A stretch of 64,000 nt of DNA from Hyphomicrobiales bacterium (GTDB taxonomy: Bacteria > Pseudomonadota > Alphaproteobacteria > Rhizobiales > Beijerinckiaceae), in the NCBI GenBank assembly GCA_016716745.1, contig JADJVD010000006.1:288075-352074 (forward strand). Direction: 5' to 3'. Position 1 is the stretch's first letter, and every line of letters starts with the position of its first letter. The translations under genes and the position numbers were made by a program. Of the stretch, positions 34,552 through 41,964 are shown one piece after another. The notes under the pieces are model-generated. The model was not told the DNA's origin and made no database searches. It worked only from the letters and a program-made list of their open reading frames with translations.

Positions 34552-35247
34552 GTGCTGCACGTTCCCGCCTATCAGGAGGAGCTCGAAGCCTCGGCCGGCA
34601 CATTGACCGACCGCGTGTATCGCCACCTCGCGGATCGGCTCGTCGGCGGGCGGTTCGCGCCGGGCGACAAGCTCTCGCTGCGCGCGGTGGCCGAGGCGCT
34701 CGGCGTGTCGATCATGCCGGTGCGCGAGGCGGTGTCGCGGCTTGCGGCCGAAGGCGCGCTGGAGGTCGAGCCGAAGAAGGCGGTCGCCGTGCCGCTGATG
34801 CGCGCCGCGCAGTTTCGCGACGTGACGCGCGTGCGCATCGAGATCGAGGGCGCGGCGGCGGCGATGGCCTGCGGCGCGGACCGTGCTGCGATCCGCGAGA
34901 TCGCGGCGCGCGAGAAGGATTTCCGCGATCTGTCGCGCGCCCGCGCGCCCGATCTGGCGGCGGCGGTGGCCGCCAATCAGGCCTTTCACTTCGCGGTCTA
35001 TCGCGCCGCCGGCTCGGCCGAGCTGCTCGCCATCATCGAGCGCCTATGGCTGCGCGTCGGCCCGGTGATCAATCTCGATCTGCGCGAGAATCCGCAGCGC
35101 CTGAAGCTCGGCGAGGCGATGGCCTTCCATGCCGCCGCGCTCGCCGCCATTCGCGCCGGCGAGGCGCGCAAGGCGCGCGAGGCGATCGCCGGCGACATTC
35201 GCGGCGCCTCCAACTTCATTCTGTCGCGCGGGCGCCTGCCCGAGTGA
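34552..35247 (+). CDS. GntR-family transcriptional regulator, FCD subfamily
   Basis: A 231-residue regulator. The winged HTH is at about residues 20-80 (YRHLADRLVGGRFAPGDKLS, then RAVAEALGVSIMPVREAVSRL), and the all-helical FCD ligand domain follows (RVRIEIEGAAAAMA, NQAFHFAVYRAAG, AFHAAALAAI) with the His and Asp/Asn residues that usually bind a metal and an organic acid. The start is GTG 34552, preceded by GGAGAAA. It divides the ABC/BKACE operon (divergent) from the SDR gene (22 bases downstream), so it probably controls both in response to the cluster's substrate or an intermediate. Confidence 0.92.
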   Translation: MLHVPAYQEELEASAGTLTDRVYRHLADRLVGGRFAPGDKLSLRAVAEALGVSIMPVREAVSRLAAEGALEVEPKKAVAVPLMRAAQFRDVTRVRIEIEGAAAAMACGADRAAIREIAAREKDFRDLSRARAPDLAAAVAANQAFHFAVYRAAGSAELLAIIERLWLRVGPVINLDLRENPQRLKLGEAMAFHAAALAAIRAGEARKAREAIAGDIRGASNFILSRGRLPE

Positions 35248-35269
35248 CGCCGACGGGGACATCTCGACC

Positions 35270-36046
35270 ATGGACATGATGATCGAAGGCTTGCGCGTTC
35301 TGGTGACGGCGGGGGCGGGCGGCATCGGCCTCGAAGTGGCGCGCGCCTTTGTGCGCGAGGGCGCGAAAGTGTTCGTTTGCGATGTCGACCGCGCCGCGCT
35401 CGATGCGATGGCTGGAACCGATCCGGCGGTCGGCCGCACCTATGCCGACGTCGCCGACCGCGCCGACGTCGCGCGCCTGTTCGAGGAGGCGACAGACTTC
35501 CTCGGCGGGCTCGACACGCTCGTCAACAACGCCGGCATCGCCGGGCCGACGGCGCGCGTCGAGGACATGCGGCCGGAGGATTGGGACCGCTGCGTCGAGG
35601 TGTGTCTGACGAGTCAGTTCAACTGCGCGCGCCTCGCCGTGCCGCTGCTGAAGCAGAGCAAGAACCCCTCGATCGTCAATCTGTCTTCGGCCGCCGGAAA
35701 GAACGGCTTTGCGCTGCGCAGCCCCTATGCGGCGGCCAAGTGGGGCGTGATCGGTTTCACGAAATCGCTGGCCATCGAGCTGGGAGAGTTCGGCGTTCGC
35801 GTCAACGCGATCCTGCCGGGCCTCGTCGCCGGCGACCGCATCCGCCGCGTGCTGGAGGCGAAGGCGCAGCAATACGGCAAGAGCTTCAAGGAGGTCGAGC
35901 AGGGCGCCTTCGCCGCCGCCTCGATCAAGGAGTATATCCTGCCGCAGCAGCTCGCCGACCAGATGGTGTTTCTCGCCTCGCCGCGCGGCCGCACCATCTC
36001 CGGTCAGGCCATCGCCATCGACGGCGACACCAAGATGCTGATGTAG
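35270..36046 (+). CDS. short-chain dehydrogenase/reductase (classical SDR)
   Basis: A 258-residue Rossmann-fold oxidoreductase. NAD(P) site VTAGAGGIGLEVA (residues about 12-24), Asp after beta-2 (CDVDR) favouring NAD, NNAGIAGPT, catalytic Ser in NLSSAAG (about 141) and Tyr/Lys in YAAAK (about 154-158). It starts at ATG 35270, 22 bases after gntR, in the same operon. Substrate unknown; an alcohol or hydroxy acid of the pathway run by the neighbouring BKACE and DapA-type genes is likely. The stop is two bases from that of the convergent TauE/SafE gene. Confidence 0.92.
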   Translation: MDMMIEGLRVLVTAGAGGIGLEVARAFVREGAKVFVCDVDRAALDAMAGTDPAVGRTYADVADRADVARLFEEATDFLGGLDTLVNNAGIAGPTARVEDMRPEDWDRCVEVCLTSQFNCARLAVPLLKQSKNPSIVNLSSAAGKNGFALRSPYAAAKWGVIGFTKSLAIELGEFGVRVNAILPGLVAGDRIRRVLEAKAQQYGKSFKEVEQGAFAAASIKEYILPQQLADQMVFLASPRGRTISGQAIAIDGDTKMLM

Positions 36047-36048
36047 CG

Positions 36049-36837
36049 TTACAGAAACTGCGACAGCGCCTTCGCGCCGCTCGTCACCGCGATGGCGAAG
36101 AGCAGCGCGAGCGCGACGCGCCGATGCGCGCGGCCCTCGTTCCAGCGAAACAGCCGCACGCCGACAAACGTGCCTGCAGCCATCAGTGGAAAGCCGAGCG
36201 CGGTGAGCGCCAGCGCGGGCGCGCCGACGAGCCCGCTCCAGGCCAGCGCGATCAGACCGGCGACGGCGGTCGCCAGAAAGAACACGCTGAGCGTCGCGCG
36301 CATGCGCGTCGGGGCGAGGCCGCGCGCGACGAGATAGGCGACGGCGGGCGGCCCTGGCATGGCGGCGACGCCGTTGAACACGCCGGCCAGCACGCCGGAG
36401 GCGAAGGCTTCGCGCCGGCGAAACGGCCCGGTGATCGCAAAGCCTCTCGCGAGGGCGATCACCGAAACGAAACAGATCGCCGAGATCGCCAGCAGCGCAA
36501 GCCGCGCCGGCACGGCGGCGAGCGCGGCCGCGCCCAGCGGCGAGCCGGCGACGGCGCCGCCGATCATCCAGACGAGCGGGGCGCGCTCGCACTCCGCGCG
36601 CGCGGACGGCGCATCGAGAAGGCCGCCGAGCAATTGCATGCCGACGGCGATGACGACCACCAGCTCCGGCGCCATGAACAGCGCGAGAAGGGGCACCGCG
36701 GCGATGGCGAAGCCGAAACCGGAATAGCCGCGCAAGACCGCCGCCGCGAAGACGATCACGCCGAAGGCGGCGATTTTCGCGGTCGAAAGTCCGGCGAATG
36801 CGCCGGCGAAAGCGCTGGCGATGTCGAGCCCCCACAT
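36049..36837 (-). CDS. TauE/SafE-family membrane permease (sulfite/organosulfonate exporter type)
   Basis: A 262-residue membrane protein with about seven or eight TMs, from FGVIVFAAAVLRGYSGFGFAI (the TauE/SafE N-terminal signature) to GFPLMAAGTFVGVRLFR near the end. ATG 36837 has an AAGGA site. The frame stays open for 68 more codons upstream and is GC3-rich, so a longer N-terminus cannot be excluded; that extra part has no TM. The family exports sulfite, sulfoacetate or other anions. Its role beside this catabolic cluster is unknown. Confidence 0.82.
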   Translation of the reverse strand: MWGLDIASAFAGAFAGLSTAKIAAFGVIVFAAAVLRGYSGFGFAIAAVPLLALFMAPELVVVIAVGMQLLGGLLDAPSARAECERAPLVWMIGGAVAGSPLGAAALAAVPARLALLAISAICFVSVIALARGFAITGPFRRREAFASGVLAGVFNGVAAMPGPPAVAYLVARGLAPTRMRATLSVFFLATAVAGLIALAWSGLVGAPALALTALGFPLMAAGTFVGVRLFRWNEGRAHRRVALALLFAIAVTSGAKALSQFL

Positions 36838-37164
36838 GCCCGTGTCCTTCGCGCGCCGCGCCGCCGGCGTCAATCCGTCCGCCGCGCCGAGATCGGCCGA
36901 GGACGTGGCGATGGTCGAGTTCTTGCCGCCGATCGCGGCGACGGCGTGGCGCTTGCTCTCCTCGTCCGGCTTGCCGTCGACGATGTCGGCATGGCTTTGG
37001 CGGCGCCGCGCCTGCATCGCCGGAATTTTGCGGTCGAACATCGCATGCAGGCGCGCGCAATCGAGGCCGATATGGGTGCAAGCGACGCGCGGAGCCCGTG
37101 GCGTCGCGGTGCGGTCTAGTCGTCGGGCGCGATCCTCGCCTTGCGCATCGCCGCGCGGAAGCGC
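36838..37164. other. 327-base gap with no supported gene
   Basis: Between the TauE/SafE gene and the DapA-family gene, both on the minus strand. It holds an upstream in-frame extension of the TauE/SafE reading frame (to 37041) and, at 37116-37164, a stretch that would extend the DapA-family protein by about 15 residues if one base were removed from the C-run at 37168-37171. No RNA gene or clear promoter seen. Confidence 0.6.
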
Positions 37165-38043
37165 TCACCCCAGCTCGGCGAGCGCCCGCGACAACTCTTC
37201 GCGCCCCTGCGCTGAGAGAGGCTTCTGCGGCGCCAGCGGATCGCCGACGTCGTAACCCTGAAGCGTCAGCCCGCCCTTGATGCAGGCGGCCAGATTGTAT
37301 TTCGCGAAGGCCTGGTTGAGGCGCCACAGGCGCCGTTGCAGCGCCATCGCCTCCTCCCACCGTCGCGCGACGCACAGATCGTAGAGCGCGACGCTCTGGC
37401 GCGGCGCGACGCAGGCCGGCCCCGCCATCCAGCCCTTGCCGCCGATCAGCATCACCGCGGCCGGAATATGCGCGGAGGCGGCGAAGATCTCGATCCGGCC
37501 CTCTGCGCGCTCCATGATCGAGAGCAGCCGCCCCGTATTGGTCGAGGCGTCTTTCAGGTAGCGCACGTTGGCGATGCGCGAGAGCCGGTCGATCACCGGC
37601 AGGCTGAGATCGGCGCGCTGGAAGTTCGGATTGGTGTAGAGCACGACGGGCAGCGCCGTGGCGCCGGCGACCGCCGCGAAATAGTCGTGGATCGCCTCGT
37701 CGTCGAGCGGGAAGTAGGCCTCCAGAATGGCGAGCACGCCATTCGCGCCGAGCCGCTCCATCTCGCGCGTCTGCGCCACCGCGTCCGCCGTCGTCGTCGC
37801 CGCGACGCCGACGACGACGGGCACGCGGCCGGCGGCCGCCTCGATCGTCACCTCGACGATGCGGCGTTTCTGCGCCGGGGAGAGATAGGCGAATTCGCCG
37901 GTCGAGCCGAGCGGCGTCAGTCCGTGCACGCCCGCCGCGATCAGGTCGTCGCAGAGCCGCGCGAGCACGCCGTCGCGAACGCGCCCGTCCGCGTCGACCG
38001 GCGAGACGAGATATGGAAAGACGCCGTGAAAAGCCCTGCCCAT
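37165..38043 (-). CDS. dihydrodipicolinate synthase/N-acetylneuraminate lyase-family aldolase
   Basis: A 292-residue class I aldolase of the DapA/NanA superfamily. Key residues: GSTGEFAYLS (substrate-binding GxxGE), the catalytic Tyr in VVLYTNPNF and the Schiff-base Lys in RYLKDAS (about residue 160). The start ATG 38043 has a GGGAGG site. True DapA genes usually sit elsewhere, so this paralogue is probably catabolic (keto acid or sugar acid lyase). The C-terminus ends abruptly at LAELG; removing one G from the GGGG just before the stop would continue as ERFRAAMRKARIAPDD and stop at 37116. Confidence 0.88.
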   Translation of the reverse strand: MGRAFHGVFPYLVSPVDADGRVRDGVLARLCDDLIAAGVHGLTPLGSTGEFAYLSPAQKRRIVEVTIEAAAGRVPVVVGVAATTTADAVAQTREMERLGANGVLAILEAYFPLDDEAIHDYFAAVAGATALPVVLYTNPNFQRADLSLPVIDRLSRIANVRYLKDASTNTGRLLSIMERAEGRIEIFAASAHIPAAVMLIGGKGWMAGPACVAPRQSVALYDLCVARRWEEAMALQRRLWRLNQAFAKYNLAACIKGGLTLQGYDVGDPLAPQKPLSAQGREELSRALAELG

Positions 38044-38056
38044 CGCCGCCTCCCTC

Positions 38057-39376
38057 TCACTCGCCCGTGTGAAACCACTCCGCGCGCGTCAGCGGCATGA
38101 TGGAGGGGCCGTTGACGCGCTTCGTCGCAACCGTCTGGAACACGTTGATGACGCCGCGCTCGAAGCTCTTGGCGCACATCGACATGTAGAGCAGCCATAG
38201 TCGCGTGCGCGGCCAGCCGACGAGCGCGCTCGCCTCCTCGCGCCGCGCCCACAGGTTCTGCACCCAGTGGCGCAGCGTCAGGTGGAAATGCATGCGCATC
38301 GGCTCGATGTCGTGGATCTCGAACTGGTGGCGCTCGAGATTGGTCGCCGTCATGCCGATATGGTCCATCTCGCCGCCGGGGAAGATGAAGCGGCGGATGA
38401 TCGCCATATAGGGCGTCTCCTTGCGGAAATTCGCGCTGTCGAGGATCGCGCGGCGCACGCTCGCCTGATGAAGGTAGCGCCCGCGCGCGTTCATCAGTTC
38501 GCGCATCTGGATGAAGTGGCGGTCGTGATTGTCGATGCCGACATGCTCGAACATCTCGATCTGCGCGATCGCGTCGTATTCGCGCTTCGGCTCGATACTG
38601 CGGTAGTCGCGCAGCTCGACGTGCACGCGATCCTGCAAGCCCTCACGCGCGATCTTGGCGTTGCACCAGGCCAGTTGTCGTTCCGACAGCGTCACGCCGT
38701 GGGCGGTGACGCCGTAGTGCTTCGCCGCATGACAGATCAGCCCGCCCCAGCCCGAGCCGATGTCGAGCAGCTTCTCGCCCGGCTTCAATTGCAGCTTGCG
38801 GCAGATGCGGTCGAGCTTGACCTGCTGCGCCTCGGCCAGACTCGCCTCGGCGCTCGGGAAGTAGGCCGAGGAGTAGACCATCTCCGGGTCGAGGAAGAGC
38901 GCGTAGAACTCGTTCGACACGTCGTAGTGGAAGGCGATCAGCTCCTGATCGTTGCGGCCGGAGGCGTAGTGGCTGGCGACGTCCTTCTCGTGGTCGGGCA
39001 GGGGCGGCGCCTTCTTCGCGCGGCCGATGAGGAAGGGCGCGACGGCGCGGGCGAGCCGCGCCTTGGAGAAGGCGCGGCCGGCCTTCAGCGCGCGCGTGTG
39101 GTTCCAGCGGTCGGCCGCTTCGAGCGGGCTGCCGCCGACGACGTCCAGCTCCTGCTCGGCGTAGAGCTCGAACAGCGTCATCAGCTTCGGCTTCTTCAGC
39201 AGGCGCCGCACCGCGTCCGGCGAGCGCACCTGAAAGCGGATGTCGTCGCGCGCGTTCGGGCCGAGCGGCAGCACCTCGCCGTTCCACAGTTCGAGGCTGA
39301 GATCGGCCTGGAGGATCGGCGCGGCCTCCGCGATGAGGGAGCGAACCGCGGCGATCCGCATGTCGTCGAAAGCCAT
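38057..39376 (-). CDS. cfa: cyclopropane-fatty-acyl-phospholipid synthase
   Basis: A 439-residue SAM-dependent enzyme that cyclopropanates unsaturated acyl chains of membrane phospholipids. The SAM-binding motif LLDIGSGWGGLICHAAKHYG is near residue 205, preceded by HYDVSNEFYALFLDPEMVYSSAYF, and the catalytic region includes IEMFEHVG and FIFPGGEMDHI. Length fits the family (380-440). ATG 39376 has an AAGGAGA site. Often growth-phase or stress regulated; no EcfG site was found here. It lies 13 bases upstream of the DapA-type gene on the same strand but is probably unrelated. Confidence 0.95.
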   Translation of the reverse strand: MAFDDMRIAAVRSLIAEAAPILQADLSLELWNGEVLPLGPNARDDIRFQVRSPDAVRRLLKKPKLMTLFELYAEQELDVVGGSPLEAADRWNHTRALKAGRAFSKARLARAVAPFLIGRAKKAPPLPDHEKDVASHYASGRNDQELIAFHYDVSNEFYALFLDPEMVYSSAYFPSAEASLAEAQQVKLDRICRKLQLKPGEKLLDIGSGWGGLICHAAKHYGVTAHGVTLSERQLAWCNAKIAREGLQDRVHVELRDYRSIEPKREYDAIAQIEMFEHVGIDNHDRHFIQMRELMNARGRYLHQASVRRAILDSANFRKETPYMAIIRRFIFPGGEMDHIGMTATNLERHQFEIHDIEPMRMHFHLTLRHWVQNLWARREEASALVGWPRTRLWLLYMSMCAKSFERGVINVFQTVATKRVNGPSIMPLTRAEWFHTGE

Positions 39377-39454
39377 CTCGTCTCCTTGCGGGCGTCGTCG
39401 TCGTCGGCGAGGCTCTTACCCGATGCCGACGCATTTGACGACAAGGGAGCGGAC

Positions 39455-40003
39455 ATGCCCGACGCGCTGAGCCGGATGACGGCGGGCGAGCTCTACGATC
39501 CGGCCGACCCGGAGCTCGTGCGCGCCCGCGCCGAGACCGCGCGCTGGCTCGTCCGTCTCGCCGCCTGCGCCGCCGAGCCGGACATGCGCCGCGCGCTGCT
39601 GGCCGAGCGGCTGGCGGAGTTGGGGGAGGGGGCCGAAATCCGCGATCCCTTCCGCTGCGACTATGGCTTCAACATCCGCGTCGGCGCCCGCGCCTTTCTG
39701 AATTTCGGCTGCGTGATCCTCGACGTGGCGCCTGTGACCATCGGCGAGGGCGCGCAGATCGGCCCCAACGTGATGCTCTGCGCCGCCGACCATCCGCGCG
39801 AGGCGGCGACCCGCCGCGCCGGGCTCGAGTTCGGGCGGCCCGTCGTCGTCGGCCCGCATGCGTGGATCGGGGCGGGCGCCATCGTCCTGCCGGGCGTGAC
39901 CATCGGCGAGGGGGCGGTGGTCGGCGCCGGCGCGGTGGCGACGCGGGACGTGCCGGCAGGGGCGACGGTGGCGGGCAATCCGGCCCGCCTTCTGCGGCGC
40001 TGA
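39455..40003 (+). CDS. hexapeptide-repeat O-acetyltransferase (maltose/NodL type)
   Basis: A 182-residue left-handed beta-helix acetyltransferase. It begins with the Mac domain (MTAGELYDPADPELVRAR) and has the hexapeptide part from GARAFLNFGCVILDVAPVTIG, with the catalytic His in CAADHP and the C-terminal IGAGAIVLPGVTIGEGAVVGAGAV. Acetyl-CoA donor; sugar or maltose-like acceptor. ATG 39455 with GGGAG; the open frame upstream is a shadow of cfa. Confidence 0.92.
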   Translation: MPDALSRMTAGELYDPADPELVRARAETARWLVRLAACAAEPDMRRALLAERLAELGEGAEIRDPFRCDYGFNIRVGARAFLNFGCVILDVAPVTIGEGAQIGPNVMLCAADHPREAATRRAGLEFGRPVVVGPHAWIGAGAIVLPGVTIGEGAVVGAGAVATRDVPAGATVAGNPARLLRR

Positions 40004-40070
40004 GGCGCGGACGACGCGCCGACGACCCTTGCAAACCGAAGGGCGATGCGGCAAAAGACGCGCGCCCTGC

Positions 40071-40148
40071 AGGAGTGTAGCTCAATTTGGTTAGAGCACC
40101 GGTCTCCAAAACCGGGGGTTGGGGGTTCGAGTCCCTCCACTCCTGCCA
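40071..40148 (+). tRNA. tRNA-Trp (anticodon CCA)
   Basis: Encoded with CCA: acceptor arms AGGAGTG and CACTCCT, discriminator G, D-arm TAGCTCAATTTGGTTAGAGC, anticodon loop CTCCAAA reading CCA, T-arm GGGGGTTCGAGTCCCTC. Its place ahead of secE-nusG is the usual one in Alphaproteobacteria. Confidence 0.97.
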
Positions 40149-40271
40149 GTCGGGCCTTTCTCGTTCATTTCATTGAGAATTTCGGGACCTACGCGGCGCG
40201 GCCGCGGCTGGCCTTGTTCCCGTCGCGCGCCCGTGCATAGTTAAGATGCGAACCATCTCGCGGGAGCCGCG

Positions 40272-40946
40272 ATGACGATCCTTCCGGCCGACCATCCCCG
40301 ACTCTGGAAGCGCGCTTACAGCCACGGGGAGCTGGTGGCGGACGCCTTCGTCCACGCCGTCGCCATCGTCGCGGGCGTCATCGCCTTCGCCTATCTGTTC
40401 GTGCGCGTCTCGCATGTCGGCGCGGCGACGGACGTGCTGGCGATGGCGGTCTACGCGGCGGGCTTCTTCCTGCTGTGGGGTTTCTCCTGCGCCTACAACA
40501 TGGTCCCGCCCTCGCCGCTGAAATGGCTGCTGCGGCGGTTCGACCATTCCTGCATCTATCTGATGATCGCCGGCACCTACACCGCCGTCATTTCGCAGAT
40601 CGGCGTCAGCGCCTGGTCGGCCGCGCTGATCGGCGTGGTCTGGGCCGGCGCGCTCGCCGGGGCGGCGCTGAAGCTGTTCGCGCCCGGCCGGTTCGACGGT
40701 CTGGCGATCGCCATCTACCTGCTGCTCGGCTGGGCCGGGATCGTCGCCATCAAGCCGCTGGTGGCCGCGCTGCCGGGGCTGACGCTGACGCTGATCGTCG
40801 TCGGCGGGGCGGTCTATTCGGTTGGCGTGCTCTTCTACAAGTGGCACGCGCTGAAGTTCCAGAACGCGATCTGGCACGCCTGCGTCGCCGTGGCGGCGGG
40901 GCTGCAATTCGCCGGCGTCGCCTACGCCGTCGGCCGAGTCGTCTGA
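40272..40946 (+). CDS. hemolysin III/PAQR-family membrane protein
   Basis: A 224-residue protein with seven TMs of the HlyIII/YqfA group. Metal-binding motif elements: N-terminal SHGELVADAFVHAVAIV (His), central FDHSCIYLMIAGTYT (Asp-His) and C-terminal ALKFQNAIWHACVAVA (His). ATG 40272 has GGGAG five bases upstream. The family may act as a metal-dependent hydrolase or channel; its role is not established. It lies between tRNA-Trp and secE, where it interrupts the usual adjacency. Confidence 0.9.
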   Translation: MTILPADHPRLWKRAYSHGELVADAFVHAVAIVAGVIAFAYLFVRVSHVGAATDVLAMAVYAAGFFLLWGFSCAYNMVPPSPLKWLLRRFDHSCIYLMIAGTYTAVISQIGVSAWSAALIGVVWAGALAGAALKLFAPGRFDGLAIAIYLLLGWAGIVAIKPLVAALPGLTLTLIVVGGAVYSVGVLFYKWHALKFQNAIWHACVAVAAGLQFAGVAYAVGRVV

Positions 40947-40973
40947 CCGGCGGCCGGGTCCGGCCGGCCCGAC

Positions 40974-41003
40974 TTGCGCGCGCCGCACCCTTGCGTCTAT
41001 ATG
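40974..41003 (+). promoter_or_regulatory. candidate promoter of secE-nusG
   Basis: TTGCGC (40974-40979) and TATATG (40998-41003) are separated by 18 bases, 108 bases upstream of secE. The -10 region is the only AT-rich spot in the gap. Confidence 0.55.
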
Positions 41004-41110
41004 AGCCTCGTGGCGCGCGACCCCCCGGGGTCCCGCGCCGCGAATGTTTTGGGGACTCGGCGCGGGCCGGGTCCATGCGGCGGTTCGCGGACCTTCCGCG
41101 GGGAAATCCG

Positions 41111-41302
41111 ATGGCCAATCCGTTCGAATTCATTCAGCAGGTCCGCTCCGAGGCGGCCAAGGTCACCTGGCCGACGCGCCGGGAGACGATGATCACCACC
41201 GGCATGGTGCTGCTCATGGTCTTCCTCGCCAGCATCTTCTTCGTCGTCGTGGATCAGGTGATCCTGCTGGTCCTGAGCTTCATTCTCGGCTTCGGGCGCT
41301 GA
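41111..41302 (+). CDS. secE: preprotein translocase subunit SecE
   Basis: A 63-residue single-TM SecE of the short alphaproteobacterial type: amphipathic helix PFEFIQQVRSEAAKVTWPTRRE followed by one TM (about 30-58). The VTWPTRRE motif is diagnostic. ATG 41111 has GGGGAAA upstream. It forms the SecYEG channel; nusG follows. Confidence 0.96.
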   Translation: MANPFEFIQQVRSEAAKVTWPTRRETMITTGMVLLMVFLASIFFVVVDQVILLVLSFILGFGR

Positions 41303-41370
41303 GCCCGCATCGCATTTCGGCAGGCGGGCGCTGAGCCCGCGTCGCACTAAGGCAAAGAAAGTCAGACACG

Positions 41371-41910
41371 ATGAGCGACACGCCGCAGCGCTGGTACATC
41401 GTCCACGCCTACTCGAACTTCGAGAAGAAGGTGGCCGAATCGATCCGCGAACAGGCTGGCCATCGCGGCCTCGCCGACAAGTTCTCCGAGATCCTCGTGC
41501 CGACCGAGCAGGTCGTCGAGGTGCGCCGCGGCCGCAAGGTCAACGCAGAGCGCAAGTTCTTCCCCGGTTACGTTCTGGTGCGCTGCGACCTCACCGACGA
41601 TGTCTACCACCTGATCAAGAACACGCCGAAGGTGACCGGCTTCCTCGGCGCCGACAACAAGCCGATGCCGATCCCCAATCACGAGGCCGAGCGCATCAAG
41701 GGGCAGGTCGCCGAGGGCGTCGAGCGTCCCAAGCCCTCGATCCATTTCGAGATCGGCGAGCAGGTGCGCGTCGCCGACGGCCCCTTCGCCTCGTTCAACG
41801 GCGTTGTCGAGGAAGTCGACGAGTCGCGCTCGCGCATCAAGGTCGCGGTGTCGATCTTCGGCCGCGCGACGCCCGTCGAGCTCGAATACGCGCAGGTCGA
41901 GAAGCTCTGA
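41371..41910 (+). CDS. nusG: transcription termination/antitermination protein NusG
   Basis: A 179-residue NusG: NGN domain (RWYIVHAYSNFEKKVAESI, FFPGYVLVRCDLTDDVYHLI, VTGFLG) and C-terminal KOW domain (VRVADGPFASFNGVVEEVD). It binds RNA polymerase and links it to Rho or S10. It ends at a strong terminator, and rplK, its usual neighbour, is separated from it by two opposite-strand genes. Confidence 0.97.
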   Translation: MSDTPQRWYIVHAYSNFEKKVAESIREQAGHRGLADKFSEILVPTEQVVEVRRGRKVNAERKFFPGYVLVRCDLTDDVYHLIKNTPKVTGFLGADNKPMPIPNHEAERIKGQVAEGVERPKPSIHFEIGEQVRVADGPFASFNGVVEEVDESRSRIKVAVSIFGRATPVELEYAQVEKL

Positions 41911-41931
41911 AGGCGTCTCCTGCGCCAAAGC

Positions 41932-41961
41932 AAAACCCCGGCCTCGCGGCCGGGGTTTTTC
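41932..41961. terminator. bidirectional Rho-independent terminator after nusG
   Basis: A 12-base stem AAAACCCCGGCC/GGCCGGGGTTTT (41932-41943 with 41948-41959) around a TCGC loop, followed by T on the plus strand and TTTTGCTTT on the minus strand. It serves both nusG and the convergent patatin gene. Confidence 0.9.
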
Positions 41962-41964
41962 GTT

